Origin: a virus
Strand: one strand, 5' to 3'
IMG/VR virus record: IMGVR_UViG_3300033985_000077
Location: 1-22,806 of that record
Length of the DNA stretch: 22,806 nucleotides
In this document: piece by piece, positions 6,124-11,687 of the stretch
Position numbering within the stretch: position 1 is the first letter of the stretch
How the letters are laid out: every line of letters starts with the position of its first letter
Made by a program: the position numbers and the translations under genes
The notes under the pieces: model-generated
Told to the model about the DNA's origin: nothing
What the model saw: only the letters and a program-made list of their open reading frames with translations
Databases searched by the model: none

Positions 6124-6759
6124 TTAGCCCTCCTGTCCTGTGTCGCGTGCGATTTCTAGGGTGTCGATACCCGCTCTGGCCATTGCGCCACGGAGCTTGT
6201 TGCCAAGATTCATACGCTGCATGCCGGGGTTTAGGTGACCGTATTTGGCCCGGAGCTTGTCGACGGTATCCAGTGTTTCCAGATCCTTGGCGTCAGTGGC
6301 GGTCTCATTGATTGCGCGGATGTATCTGGCCACAGTGCCATAGGCGTCGTCGAGGTTCAATCCGCGCAGGATTCCAGCCACATAGTCGTTGATATCGATC
6401 ACGGTCTTGCCGGACTGAGTGGTGATCCCAGTGTGGCGGGTGTATCTGCTCCAATCGGGGCGGATGCGGACACGCTGGGTTTCCTCCAATTCGGGTTCTT
6501 CAATCTCTTCCATTTCGACCTCCTCAGGCTCGTTGTTCATCGCCTTCTCAAATGCCTCACGGGTCAGCTTGTAGGCGCGGTTCTTGGGGATGACAAATCC
6601 TCCAGTGATGCCCAGGCCTCCGGCCACCTTGTCAATGATCCGGCCAATGCGCCATTCGCCGGTGTCGGAATCGGGACCCTGCACGTAATCGCCCTTTCTC
6701 TGGCGGATAGCGGGGGCCAGGGTGTCGATGGCGGGGGTGGTGATGATCTGGGTCTTCAT
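6124..6759 (-). CDS. Hypothetical phage protein with acidic linker (211 aa)
   Basis: I do not recognise a family. The N-terminal part contains a compact basic/aromatic segment (RQRKGDYVQGPDSDTGEWRI) and a Gly-rich strand region up to about residue 60. A strongly acidic linker (NNEPEEVEMEEIEEPELEE) follows near 76-94. The C-terminal half is helical (GKTVIDINDYVAGILRGLNL, VARYIRAINETATDAKDLE). The C-terminal end, LRAKYGHLNPGMQRMNLGNK, resembles a basic DNA-facing helix, so DNA binding is possible but unproven. The ATG at 6759 follows AAGGAG in a leader shared with two other genes. It is preceded by its own promoter at 6806-6836. Confidence 0.7.
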   Translation of the reverse strand: MKTQIITTPAIDTLAPAIRQRKGDYVQGPDSDTGEWRIGRIIDKVAGGLGITGGFVIPKNRAYKLTREAFEKAMNNEPEEVEMEEIEEPELEETQRVRIRPDWSRYTRHTGITTQSGKTVIDINDYVAGILRGLNLDDAYGTVARYIRAINETATDAKDLETLDTVDKLRAKYGHLNPGMQRMNLGNKLRGAMARAGIDTLEIARDTGQEG

Positions 6760-6805
6760 GGTGTCTATCTCCTTTATGGGGTTATCTCTCAATCTCGTTA
6801 ACTTT

Positions 6806-6836
6806 GTTATAACACGGGAAACCCATTGTTGTCAAT
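6806..6836 (-). promoter_or_regulatory. Leftward promoter with ATTG-N4-CAAT site over the -35 box
   Basis: On the minus strand TTGACA (6830-6835) and TATAAC (6806-6811) are separated by 18 bases. The -35 box lies in the inverted repeat ATTG-N4-CAAT (6825-6836), and GGGTTTCC fills the spacer. The same arrangement recurs at 7782-7812 and 16349-16379 and in weaker form at 11696-11725, suggesting a shared regulator. It should drive the 211-aa gene. Confidence 0.7.
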
Positions 6837-6872
6837 TATTCCCGTTAATAAGCCCGCACATCGGCATTTGAT

Positions 6873-7010
6873 TCATACCAACCCCCAAAGGACACAAAAT
6901 ATGAAATATACAACAGCAATCCCGGCCAAGGCCAGGGCTATCACCAGTGTTGCGCAGGTCAAAGCAACCAAAGCAACCAAAGCGTCAATAATCAAAGGGG
7001 AAGTATTCAT
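6873..7010 (-). CDS. Small membrane protein (about 45 aa)
   Basis: From MNTSPLIIDALVALVALTCA the protein continues into an unbroken hydrophobic segment (TLVIALALAGIAVVYFIFCV), giving one long or two short membrane spans and almost no soluble part. ACAGG lies seven bases before the ATG at 7010, the last of three ATGs in a row. The first 26 bases overlap a different frame encoding a 31-aa acidic protein. Possible roles are a membrane anchor or superinfection-type protein, but nothing identifies it. A longer frame from 7073 has a basic lead-in and is less likely. Confidence 0.45.
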   Translation of the reverse strand: MNTSPLIIDALVALVALTCATLVIALALAGIAVVYFIFCVLWGLV

Positions 7011-7080
7011 CATCATACCTGTCCCCAGCCTCTTGTTCCTCTGCTTCAGCAATCCATTCTTTAAATTCTTCATCTGTCAC
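6985..7080 (-). CDS. Small acidic protein (31 aa), tentative
   Basis: A GTG start opens a short frame reading MTDEEFKEWIAEAEEQEAGD and ending RYDDEYFPFDY. The composition is very acidic and looks like a real amphipathic helix rather than noise, while the overlapping frame from 7073 is basic. The AAAAGAG before the GTG is too close to be an ideal ribosome site. It overlaps the start of the small membrane protein by 26 bases. Gene status is uncertain. Confidence 0.4.
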   Translation of the reverse strand: MTDEEFKEWIAEAEEQEAGDRYDDEYFPFDY

Positions 7081-7120
7081 CTCTTTTCATATGGACAACC
7101 AGAATAACACATTATGCCTC

Positions 7121-7441
7121 CTACCAATAGCCAATGCTTACATTGTTCAGGGCCTTGCGGCCACATAACATCTTCTTTTTGTTGTGATCATAGGACATTA
7201 TAGCCCCGCGCCGGGATATAAACCCCTGATAATTGTATCCGATGGGGTAAGGTTTATCCGTACTGCAGACCTCAATGATCACTTCAGTGGTGCTCAAATT
7301 TTCCATTTGGTTTACTTCCAGCCGGGTTAATTCCCACTCTTTGCCTGATCCGATCCGGGCAAATCTCAATGTGCTGAGTATACATGCCTCGATCTTGCGG
7401 GTCTGAATGGGAGTCAGGTTCATTTCGGCGGTGGTCTTCAT
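7121..7441 (-). CDS. Hypothetical protein (106 aa)
   Basis: The protein begins MKTTAEMNLTPIQTRKIEAC, a helical start, then shows beta-type segments (WELTRLEVNQMENLSTTEVI, YPIGYNYQGFISRRGAIMSY) and a basic end. No domain is recognised. Its leader (AAGGAG, then GACACC before ATGAAGAC) is nearly identical to those of the genes starting at 6759 and 7737, so the 5' ends look duplicated or co-regulated. A GAAA-loop hairpin lies just upstream. Function unknown. Confidence 0.65.
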   Translation of the reverse strand: MKTTAEMNLTPIQTRKIEACILSTLRFARIGSGKEWELTRLEVNQMENLSTTEVIIEVCSTDKPYPIGYNYQGFISRRGAIMSYDHNKKKMLCGRKALNNVSIGYW

Positions 7442-7468
7442 GGTGTCTATCTCCTTTATGCTTTATGG

Positions 7469-7484
7469 GGGGCCTTTCGGCCCC
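7469..7484 (-). terminator. GAAA-loop hairpin between small genes
   Basis: On the minus-strand RNA, GGGGCC and GGCCCC pair perfectly around a GAAA tetraloop. No T-run follows; instead the ribosome site of the 106-aa gene comes next. It could be a weak terminator, an attenuator or an mRNA-stabilising stem. A longer stem of similar sequence occurs at 15062-15085. Confidence 0.45.
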
Positions 7485-7515
7485 GTGGGTTATTGATCAA
7501 TCTCTTCGCTTCCCT

Positions 7516-7737
7516 TTACATTGTGTTAAATATCTTTGATCCGAACACCGGGTAACAGGTCCCAAGACCAAATTTTTTACGATAATTCCTGATTTTACGC
7601 CACATGTTTTGCTGGTATAAAGTGAACACATAATCAACAAACCAAAGCGCAGATGTCGGGTCCAACTGTTCAATACAGACACCAAACTGGCTGAGGCAAA
7701 CGCTCTGAAGTTCGTGGATTGAAGGCTGGGTCTTCAT
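7516..7737 (-). CDS. Hypothetical protein (73 aa)
   Basis: The protein begins MKTQPSIHELQSVCLSQFGV and continues with an aromatic helical middle (ALWFVDYVFTLYQQNMWRKI) and a basic end (RNYRKKFGLG). The middle is amphipathic rather than a plain membrane span. No family is recognised. AAGGAG precedes the ATG in the same leader type as the genes at 6759 and 7441, and a promoter of the shared type lies at 7782-7812, so it probably heads its own short transcript. Confidence 0.6.
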   Translation of the reverse strand: MKTQPSIHELQSVCLSQFGVCIEQLDPTSALWFVDYVFTLYQQNMWRKIRNYRKKFGLGTCYPVFGSKIFNTM

Positions 7738-7781
7738 GGTGTTACTCCTTTATGGGGTTATCTCTCAATCTCGTTAACTTT

Positions 7782-7812
7782 GTTATAATATAGGAAGCCC
7801 ATTGTTGTCAAT
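7782..7812 (-). promoter_or_regulatory. Leftward promoter with ATTG-N4-CAAT site, second copy
   Basis: TTGACA (7806-7811) and TATAAC (7782-7787) are 18 bases apart on the minus strand, with the same ATTG-N4-CAAT repeat (7801-7812) over the -35 box. The region from here to the start of the 73-aa gene is a near copy of 6760-6836, so promoter and leader were probably duplicated together. Confidence 0.7.
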
Positions 7813-8237
7813 TATTCAAGTAAAATTTGGTTTAACCTCGTTGTCCATTGATCTTTGGTCAGGCCCCGGCTGGTCAGAATATGACAGGCCCCTGGGCCGT
7901 CAACTGGAATACCAATCTTCAAGGCCCGACCTTGGTGATGCCGGTACAAGAATTCATCACCCCCAAACAAAACAAGAATATAAACCTTTCCAGCCAAGTC
8001 CCCCCGGGTTTTTAGCCAGTTGGCTTGGACTGGTGTCATGGTCGGGGTGCATAACCTATCACCCTTTACGTGTCCAATTTTTAATTCTATCCAACCATGA
8101 CCAGACGGGCAGGAATAGGACAAATCCGGGATACCCCCGCTGGTGGTCCCGGATTCGATTCTGTTGTACAATATGTTTTCCATGGCGTCCAGAGCCGGTT
8201 TGACTCTGGTACGCCAATATCTGGTTTCGGGCTTCAT
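7812..8237 (-). CDS. VRR-NUC-type nuclease
   Basis: This 141-aa protein has the PD-(D/E)xK nuclease core of the VRR-NUC family: SGGIPDLSY with D38, then GWIELKIG with E51 and K53. The TPTMTPVQANWLKTRG segment near 64-79 holds the Gln and aromatic residues typical of the next helix. Stand-alone VRR-NUC proteins are phage structure-specific DNA nucleases, probably used on branched replication or recombination intermediates. The start overlaps the datZ stop by four bases (ATGA), so it is the last member of the coupled purZ string. The family call is firm; the substrate is inferred. Confidence 0.85.
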   Translation of the reverse strand: MKPETRYWRTRVKPALDAMENILYNRIESGTTSGGIPDLSYSCPSGHGWIELKIGHVKGDRLCTPTMTPVQANWLKTRGDLAGKVYILVLFGGDEFLYRHHQGRALKIGIPVDGPGACHILTSRGLTKDQWTTRLNQILLE

Positions 8238-8788
8238 GGCATCAGGTTGTCGATGTATGTTTGTTCACCATGGATATATTCAAGCAAGCAGGAATAACTC
8301 CTGTTCCAATCATACTCCGGCAAAGCATGAGACAGTTGGGCGATGAAGGTGGACATATTATTGCTCAGTTTTTCTCGGATTACTTTTGACTGATCATTGA
8401 TGCCCTCCTCGTGCAGGAATTTTACGGCATCGATATAATCAGCCAACTTGACCACGGCACTAGCTAATGCGGATAGGCCCGATGCGAATGACCACCTGCC
8501 CGGATCAATTCTGGCTTCAAGCTCGTCGAATTTGTCCCTTGCAATATTCTTTATTTGGGATACCGGGTCACCCATAACCACCTCAGGCAAATCGTGTACC
8601 AGAGCCCATAGGATGGCTTCATGGGTTTCCTTCTCGGGGATACCGATTCTCTCGCACAAATCCAAGACCAGCATGCACACCAAATACGAATGCTCGGCCA
8701 CGGTTTGTTGTCTTGGGGTGTTAAGAATGTGCCAACGCTTGACGAATTGGGTCCGGTATATGTCGGATAACTTCAAAGATGTGATCAT
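8234..8788 (-). CDS. datZ: HD-domain dATP triphosphohydrolase, DatZ-type
   Basis: This 184-aa protein is in the YfbR/DatZ branch of the HD superfamily. Metal and catalytic residues visible are H20 in KRWH, H33 in AEHSY, H65-D66 in LVHDLPEV with E69, and D117 in VKLADYID. DatZ hydrolyses dATP to deoxyadenosine and triphosphate, emptying the pool of the base that Z replaces. YfbR itself is a 5'-deoxynucleotidase of the same fold, so sequence alone does not settle the substrate. The presence of PurZ and MazZ in the same overlapping string makes DatZ the best call. The start overlaps the methyltransferase stop (ATGA). Confidence 0.85.
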   Translation of the reverse strand: MITSLKLSDIYRTQFVKRWHILNTPRQQTVAEHSYLVCMLVLDLCERIGIPEKETHEAILWALVHDLPEVVMGDPVSQIKNIARDKFDELEARIDPGRWSFASGLSALASAVVKLADYIDAVKFLHEEGINDQSKVIREKLSNNMSTFIAQLSHALPEYDWNRSYSCLLEYIHGEQTYIDNLMP

Positions 8789-9501
8789 ATCTGGCTCCGA
8801 TGCATAAAAATTGATTCACAAGTTCCATCTTTTGGCTTCCCCGCATAGTGTCCAACCACGGTGTTGCCAAAGTTAAAAACCCTAACCCAATCATCCGGGG
8901 CATCGAACTCGGTTAAAAATACCTGGTTACCCTCGGCCACCAACCCCCTGGCGTATTCCCAGAAAGTTTGATGGTCGAAACTCACACCATAAGCATTTGT
9001 TCTCCCGTTATACGGGGGGTCGAGGTATATTGTGGCCCCGATTGGTTTTACATCCAAATAATCACAACAAACTAACTTAAATTTTGATTTTAGCAGCATG
9101 CTCGCTTTTAGCAGCGTGCTTCTTTTGGCGATAATGGCAAAATTGCAGCCGGTACTATTCCTAGCATAACCCCCCCACCACTTGCCCCCAAAGGACATAC
9201 CAAATCCGCAATACGCCGTCATTGGGTCTTCCGGGTTGCGGGTGTTTTTATAGTACTGGTATGTTTCTTCTGTTATAACATCAGGCGGAACCCACCCCCC
9301 AATGACGGCTCTCCACATGTTAATCAAGGGCTCGTTCAAATCGCTTAGTTGGATAAAACCTTTGAGATGAGGCACAATCCTTGAAGCCACCCCCATAGCC
9401 CCGCAGAAGGGTTCATAATATGGTGTTTCCGGGTCAACCCTTTTCAATATGAAATCGGCTATTTTTGGCCCCTGCCGATATTTACCGCCCATATAATTCA
9501 T
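8785..9501 (-). CDS. D12-class N6-adenine DNA methyltransferase (Dam-like)
   Basis: This 238-aa protein begins MNYMGGKYRQGPKIADFIL and shows the AdoMet-binding motif I YYEPFCGAMGVAS at residues 28-40, then the catalytic DPPY at 161-164 (IYLDPPYNGRTN). Motif order FxGxxG before DPPY is that of the alpha (D12, Dam-like) class, which methylates the exocyclic N6 of adenine. The region between the motifs, rich in Gly/Trp/Tyr (CGFGMSFGGKWWGGYARN), would hold target recognition. It overlaps mazZ and datZ by four bases each. In a genome where A is replaced by Z, its substrate is unclear: N6 is also present on 2-aminoadenine. It may act on Z, on residual A, or on host DNA. Confidence 0.9.
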   Translation of the reverse strand: MNYMGGKYRQGPKIADFILKRVDPETPYYEPFCGAMGVASRIVPHLKGFIQLSDLNEPLINMWRAVIGGWVPPDVITEETYQYYKNTRNPEDPMTAYCGFGMSFGGKWWGGYARNSTGCNFAIIAKRSTLLKASMLLKSKFKLVCCDYLDVKPIGATIYLDPPYNGRTNAYGVSFDHQTFWEYARGLVAEGNQVFLTEFDAPDDWVRVFNFGNTVVGHYAGKPKDGTCESIFMHRSQI

Positions 9502-10238
9502 TCTGGTTCCTCCGTTTCACCCTGGTATTGCGATTTGACATGTTGAAACAGGCCGGAAATCGGGTTTTTCCTCCACCGTCTGGTTTTGTTTATAGCCATC
9601 TTTTCGGTGACTGCCTTTTCCGCATCAACCCCAACCAAATAAGCCAAGTCAAGCACCAAAATCAAAATGTCCGCGTATTCCATGGGGTCATGCACACCGC
9701 CATTAACAAGTTCGGGGATCTCCTCAAACACTAATTTGTTGAATGTTCCTTGGTATGTCCGATCTGGGAAAGTTTTGTTTGCCCAATCGGTGATGTCTTT
9801 TTGGATTTCCGCAATCGTACTGCCTTCTTGTACACGAGGTTCAACTTGGCGCAACAGACCCGGCATATCCAATCCCGCCTGAGGATTCGGCTCGGGTAGA
9901 ATTTGTCCACACTCTTCATTTCTTTGCACACCCGGCATCTCTTTTCTATCATCAAAACCCCCTCCATTTATTTCAAAGTGTCTGAGGACTATAAGTCCCC
10001 AAGTCGCATGGGAAAGATGGGGAAGACCCGATTCCGGGTCAAGATCCTCCCCTTCAAACCATGCCATCATATGTCTGTATACGGCGTCCAAAAGTCTGGA
10101 ATAGGCAAAGCCTTTTTTCCAATTTCCTTTGCCATATTTTTTGGCCCCAAACATAAAAACTTGGGCCAGATCCTTCAATGGTCCAGATGGTATCATAGTG
10201 ATACTAGGCTTGCCGGTGTCGGCCTTCTTCGCTTTCAT
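9498..10238 (-). CDS. mazZ: Two-domain dATP/dGTP diphosphohydrolase, MazZ-type
   Basis: This 246-aa protein has two parts. Residues 1-95 (KPSITMIPSGPLKDLAQVFM, GAKKYGKGNWKKGF, SGLPHLSHATWGLIVLRHFE) match the N-terminal domain of phage dATP/dGTP diphosphohydrolases (DUF5664). Residues 142-225 are a MazG-like all-alpha domain (DUF550) with FEEIPELV (E172, E173, E176) and PMEYADILILVLD (E187, D190) as the metal-binding EExxE...ExxD set. In Z phages MazZ hydrolyses dGTP to dGMP, the substrate of PurZ. A Pro/Gly-rich linker joins the parts. It overlaps purZ by four bases. The C-terminal assignment is strong; the nucleotide choice is inferred from context. Confidence 0.85.
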   Translation of the reverse strand: MKAKKADTGKPSITMIPSGPLKDLAQVFMFGAKKYGKGNWKKGFAYSRLLDAVYRHMMAWFEGEDLDPESGLPHLSHATWGLIVLRHFEINGGGFDDRKEMPGVQRNEECGQILPEPNPQAGLDMPGLLRQVEPRVQEGSTIAEIQKDITDWANKTFPDRTYQGTFNKLVFEEIPELVNGGVHDPMEYADILILVLDLAYLVGVDAEKAVTEKMAINKTRRWRKNPISGLFQHVKSQYQGETEEPE

Positions 10239-11317
10239 ATTCTTGACCCCATACTCCGTACATCATCGATACTCGGACCCCACGCCATGTACTTCACTTG
10301 GGAATACGGTCCAATATATCTTTCAGCCATCGAATTGATCCTCCTCGCCAACTGGTAGGCCGCATCAATAGGCAGGTAATCACAAAAGCTCAAAAAGATT
10401 TCATCCGGGGCACATACCTGCATAGCCTGTATGGTTTGTTCCTTGGAAAAGGTGAAAACCCGCCTTTTCAGTTTGGTCACGGTGGTTATTTCTGGTGTCT
10501 TACCCAAGTTTTCCCATGAAATCTCTTTCTGATCGGGGTAACAGGGCCCAGACCAACCTATCATTTCCCCCTTTTCGTTGTACCGGTTGGCCACCCTGAT
10601 GGGAAATGTCCGCATGACACCCACCACTTTTGCCACCCGTTGAAATGGCACCAAACAATCCGACAGGATCTGGGCGGGGGTGCACTCCCGGGATGTGCAG
10701 TACGGATAGAACCCGGAGTTTACCCCCAGGCTGAAACCCTGTGCCCCCTCAATCTGGATCATGTCAGCTTTGTTGACCATCGACGCCCAATCTTTGGTGT
10801 CGACAATGTGAACATCCTTGACAAGGCCTTCGCCCAGGAGTGTACTGTAAATGGTCCCTGCGTTTACCCCGGCAGTGATCTTGTTGTTGGTGGACCTGCG
10901 GAGCTTTTCGATGAGAGCGGCCCCGGAACCCTTCTTGGTCGACCCGATACCCGTCATGGTTGCTTCTTCTTCGTCCCGGTGGTCCTGTCTCACGATAGCG
11001 GCGTTTTCGTGGATGAAAATCACCTTGTCGTGCATGATATCCCGGCACTCCTTCAGTTCCTTGACCAGAGTGTCCAGATTGAGCACGGAGCCAGGAGCGA
11101 TAGCCACAGCGCGGAGCGCGGGGCTTACAATACCATTTGCCAGTGCGCAGTGAATGAATTTCCGGCCATTGGTGTCAATAAAAGTGTGCCCTGCATTGGG
11201 GCTCCAAGCGGTGATGCACAAATCCGGTTCGTGTTTCATGGCCAAGTACCCAGCCGCTGAGCCCTTACCGGTGGAGCCGAACTGAAGATCACAAATCACA
11301 TAGGCATTCTTTCTCAT
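10235..11317 (-). CDS. purZ: PurZ, succino-2-amino-2'-deoxyadenylate synthase
   Basis: This 360-aa enzyme is an adenylosuccinate synthetase homologue that joins dGMP and aspartate on the way to dZMP. The P-loop region reads CDLQFGSTGKGS (residues 9-20). In cellular PurA this is QWGDEGKGK, so the catalytic Asp is Ser here, the replacement that marks PurZ. Other conserved parts remain: SPNAGHTFID (His of NAGHT), TMTGIGSTKKGSG, EGAQGFSLG, TRECTPAQ. It is shorter than bacterial PurA (about 430 aa), as PurZ enzymes are. The ATG at 11317 follows GAGGAG; an in-frame ATG five codons upstream lacks a ribosome site. It heads the purZ-mazZ-methylase-datZ-nuclease string joined by ATGA overlaps. Confidence 0.93.
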   Translation of the reverse strand: MRKNAYVICDLQFGSTGKGSAAGYLAMKHEPDLCITAWSPNAGHTFIDTNGRKFIHCALANGIVSPALRAVAIAPGSVLNLDTLVKELKECRDIMHDKVIFIHENAAIVRQDHRDEEEATMTGIGSTKKGSGAALIEKLRRSTNNKITAGVNAGTIYSTLLGEGLVKDVHIVDTKDWASMVNKADMIQIEGAQGFSLGVNSGFYPYCTSRECTPAQILSDCLVPFQRVAKVVGVMRTFPIRVANRYNEKGEMIGWSGPCYPDQKEISWENLGKTPEITTVTKLKRRVFTFSKEQTIQAMQVCAPDEIFLSFCDYLPIDAAYQLARRINSMAERYIGPYSQVKYMAWGPSIDDVRSMGSRI

Positions 11318-11335
11318 AAAATTGCTCCTCATGTT

Positions 11336-11587
11336 TCAGAAAGGGAGATCATCCATTTCATCGTTGGCGTTGTATTTTGTTTTTTCTGCCTTTTCTTCTA
11401 TTGGGGTGACGGATAACTGCAGGTATTTTTCCCCGTCATTACGCTTGTATGCGGTCCACCCGGATAGCCAATATTCCTTACCCTCAATATTGATTTTGCC
11501 AGTCATGTCTGGGTGCCTGTCCGTGTTCTTCCGGTTGTTCCGGAAGAGGACGCCTCTGTTGCGATCGTCAAATTCTTTTGCTGCCAT
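11336..11587 (-). CDS. Small single-stranded-DNA-binding-like protein
   Basis: This 83-aa protein (MAAKEFDDRNRGVLFRNNRK) has a run of beta-type segments, TGKINIEGKEYWLSGWTAYK then EKYLQLSVTPIEE, of the size of a minimal OB fold. It ends in the acidic tip NDEMDDLPF, very like the DDDIPF tail that bacterial SSBs use to recruit partner proteins. Similar small proteins accompany phage replication genes. It lies between the polymerase/zinc-ribbon genes and purZ. The ATG at 11587 has AGAGG upstream. The tail motif is clear; SSB function is inferred. Confidence 0.6.
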   Translation of the reverse strand: MAAKEFDDRNRGVLFRNNRKNTDRHPDMTGKINIEGKEYWLSGWTAYKRNDGEKYLQLSVTPIEEKAEKTKYNANDEMDDLPF

Positions 11588-11588
11588 G

Positions 11589-11687
11589 TTAACCTCTTTC
11601 TTCGGTATGTCTACACTGTTCATTCTGACACACCCATGTGCCGGGTGCCACCTCTGCCATTTCTTCTTCACAACTCGGACAATTCAT
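11589..11687 (-). CDS. 32-aa zinc-ribbon protein
   Basis: A very short frame reads MNCPSCEEEMAEVAPGTWVC then QNEQCRHTEERG. Its four cysteines form CPxC and CxxxxC pairs typical of a minimal zinc ribbon. The ATG overlaps the polymerase stop codon (ATGA), a strong GAGGAGGG site precedes it, and its stop is immediately followed by the SSB-like start. These three features together argue that it is translated. It could bind nucleic acid or a replication protein. It is easily missed by length cut-offs. Confidence 0.7.
   Translation of the reverse strand: MNCPSCEEEMAEVAPGTWVCQNEQCRHTEERG

Noticed and set aside
6235-6801. 188-aa rightward frame opposite the 211-aa gene.
   Set aside because: It is antisense to a gene with a good ribosome site and promoter; the composition (Gly/Val/Leu/Ser) is typical of a reverse-strand shadow.
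8234-8788. Considered as a YfbR-type 5'-deoxynucleotidase for general salvage.
   Set aside because: Same fold and motifs, but position within the purZ string makes DatZ more likely; substrate not proven.
10640-11260. 206-aa rightward frame opposite purZ.
   Set aside because: It is antisense to a strongly conserved enzyme and has no ribosome site.
10235-11317. Considered as a normal host-type adenylosuccinate synthetase (PurA).
   Set aside because: The catalytic Asp is Ser, the protein is shorter than PurA, and it is linked to mazZ and datZ.
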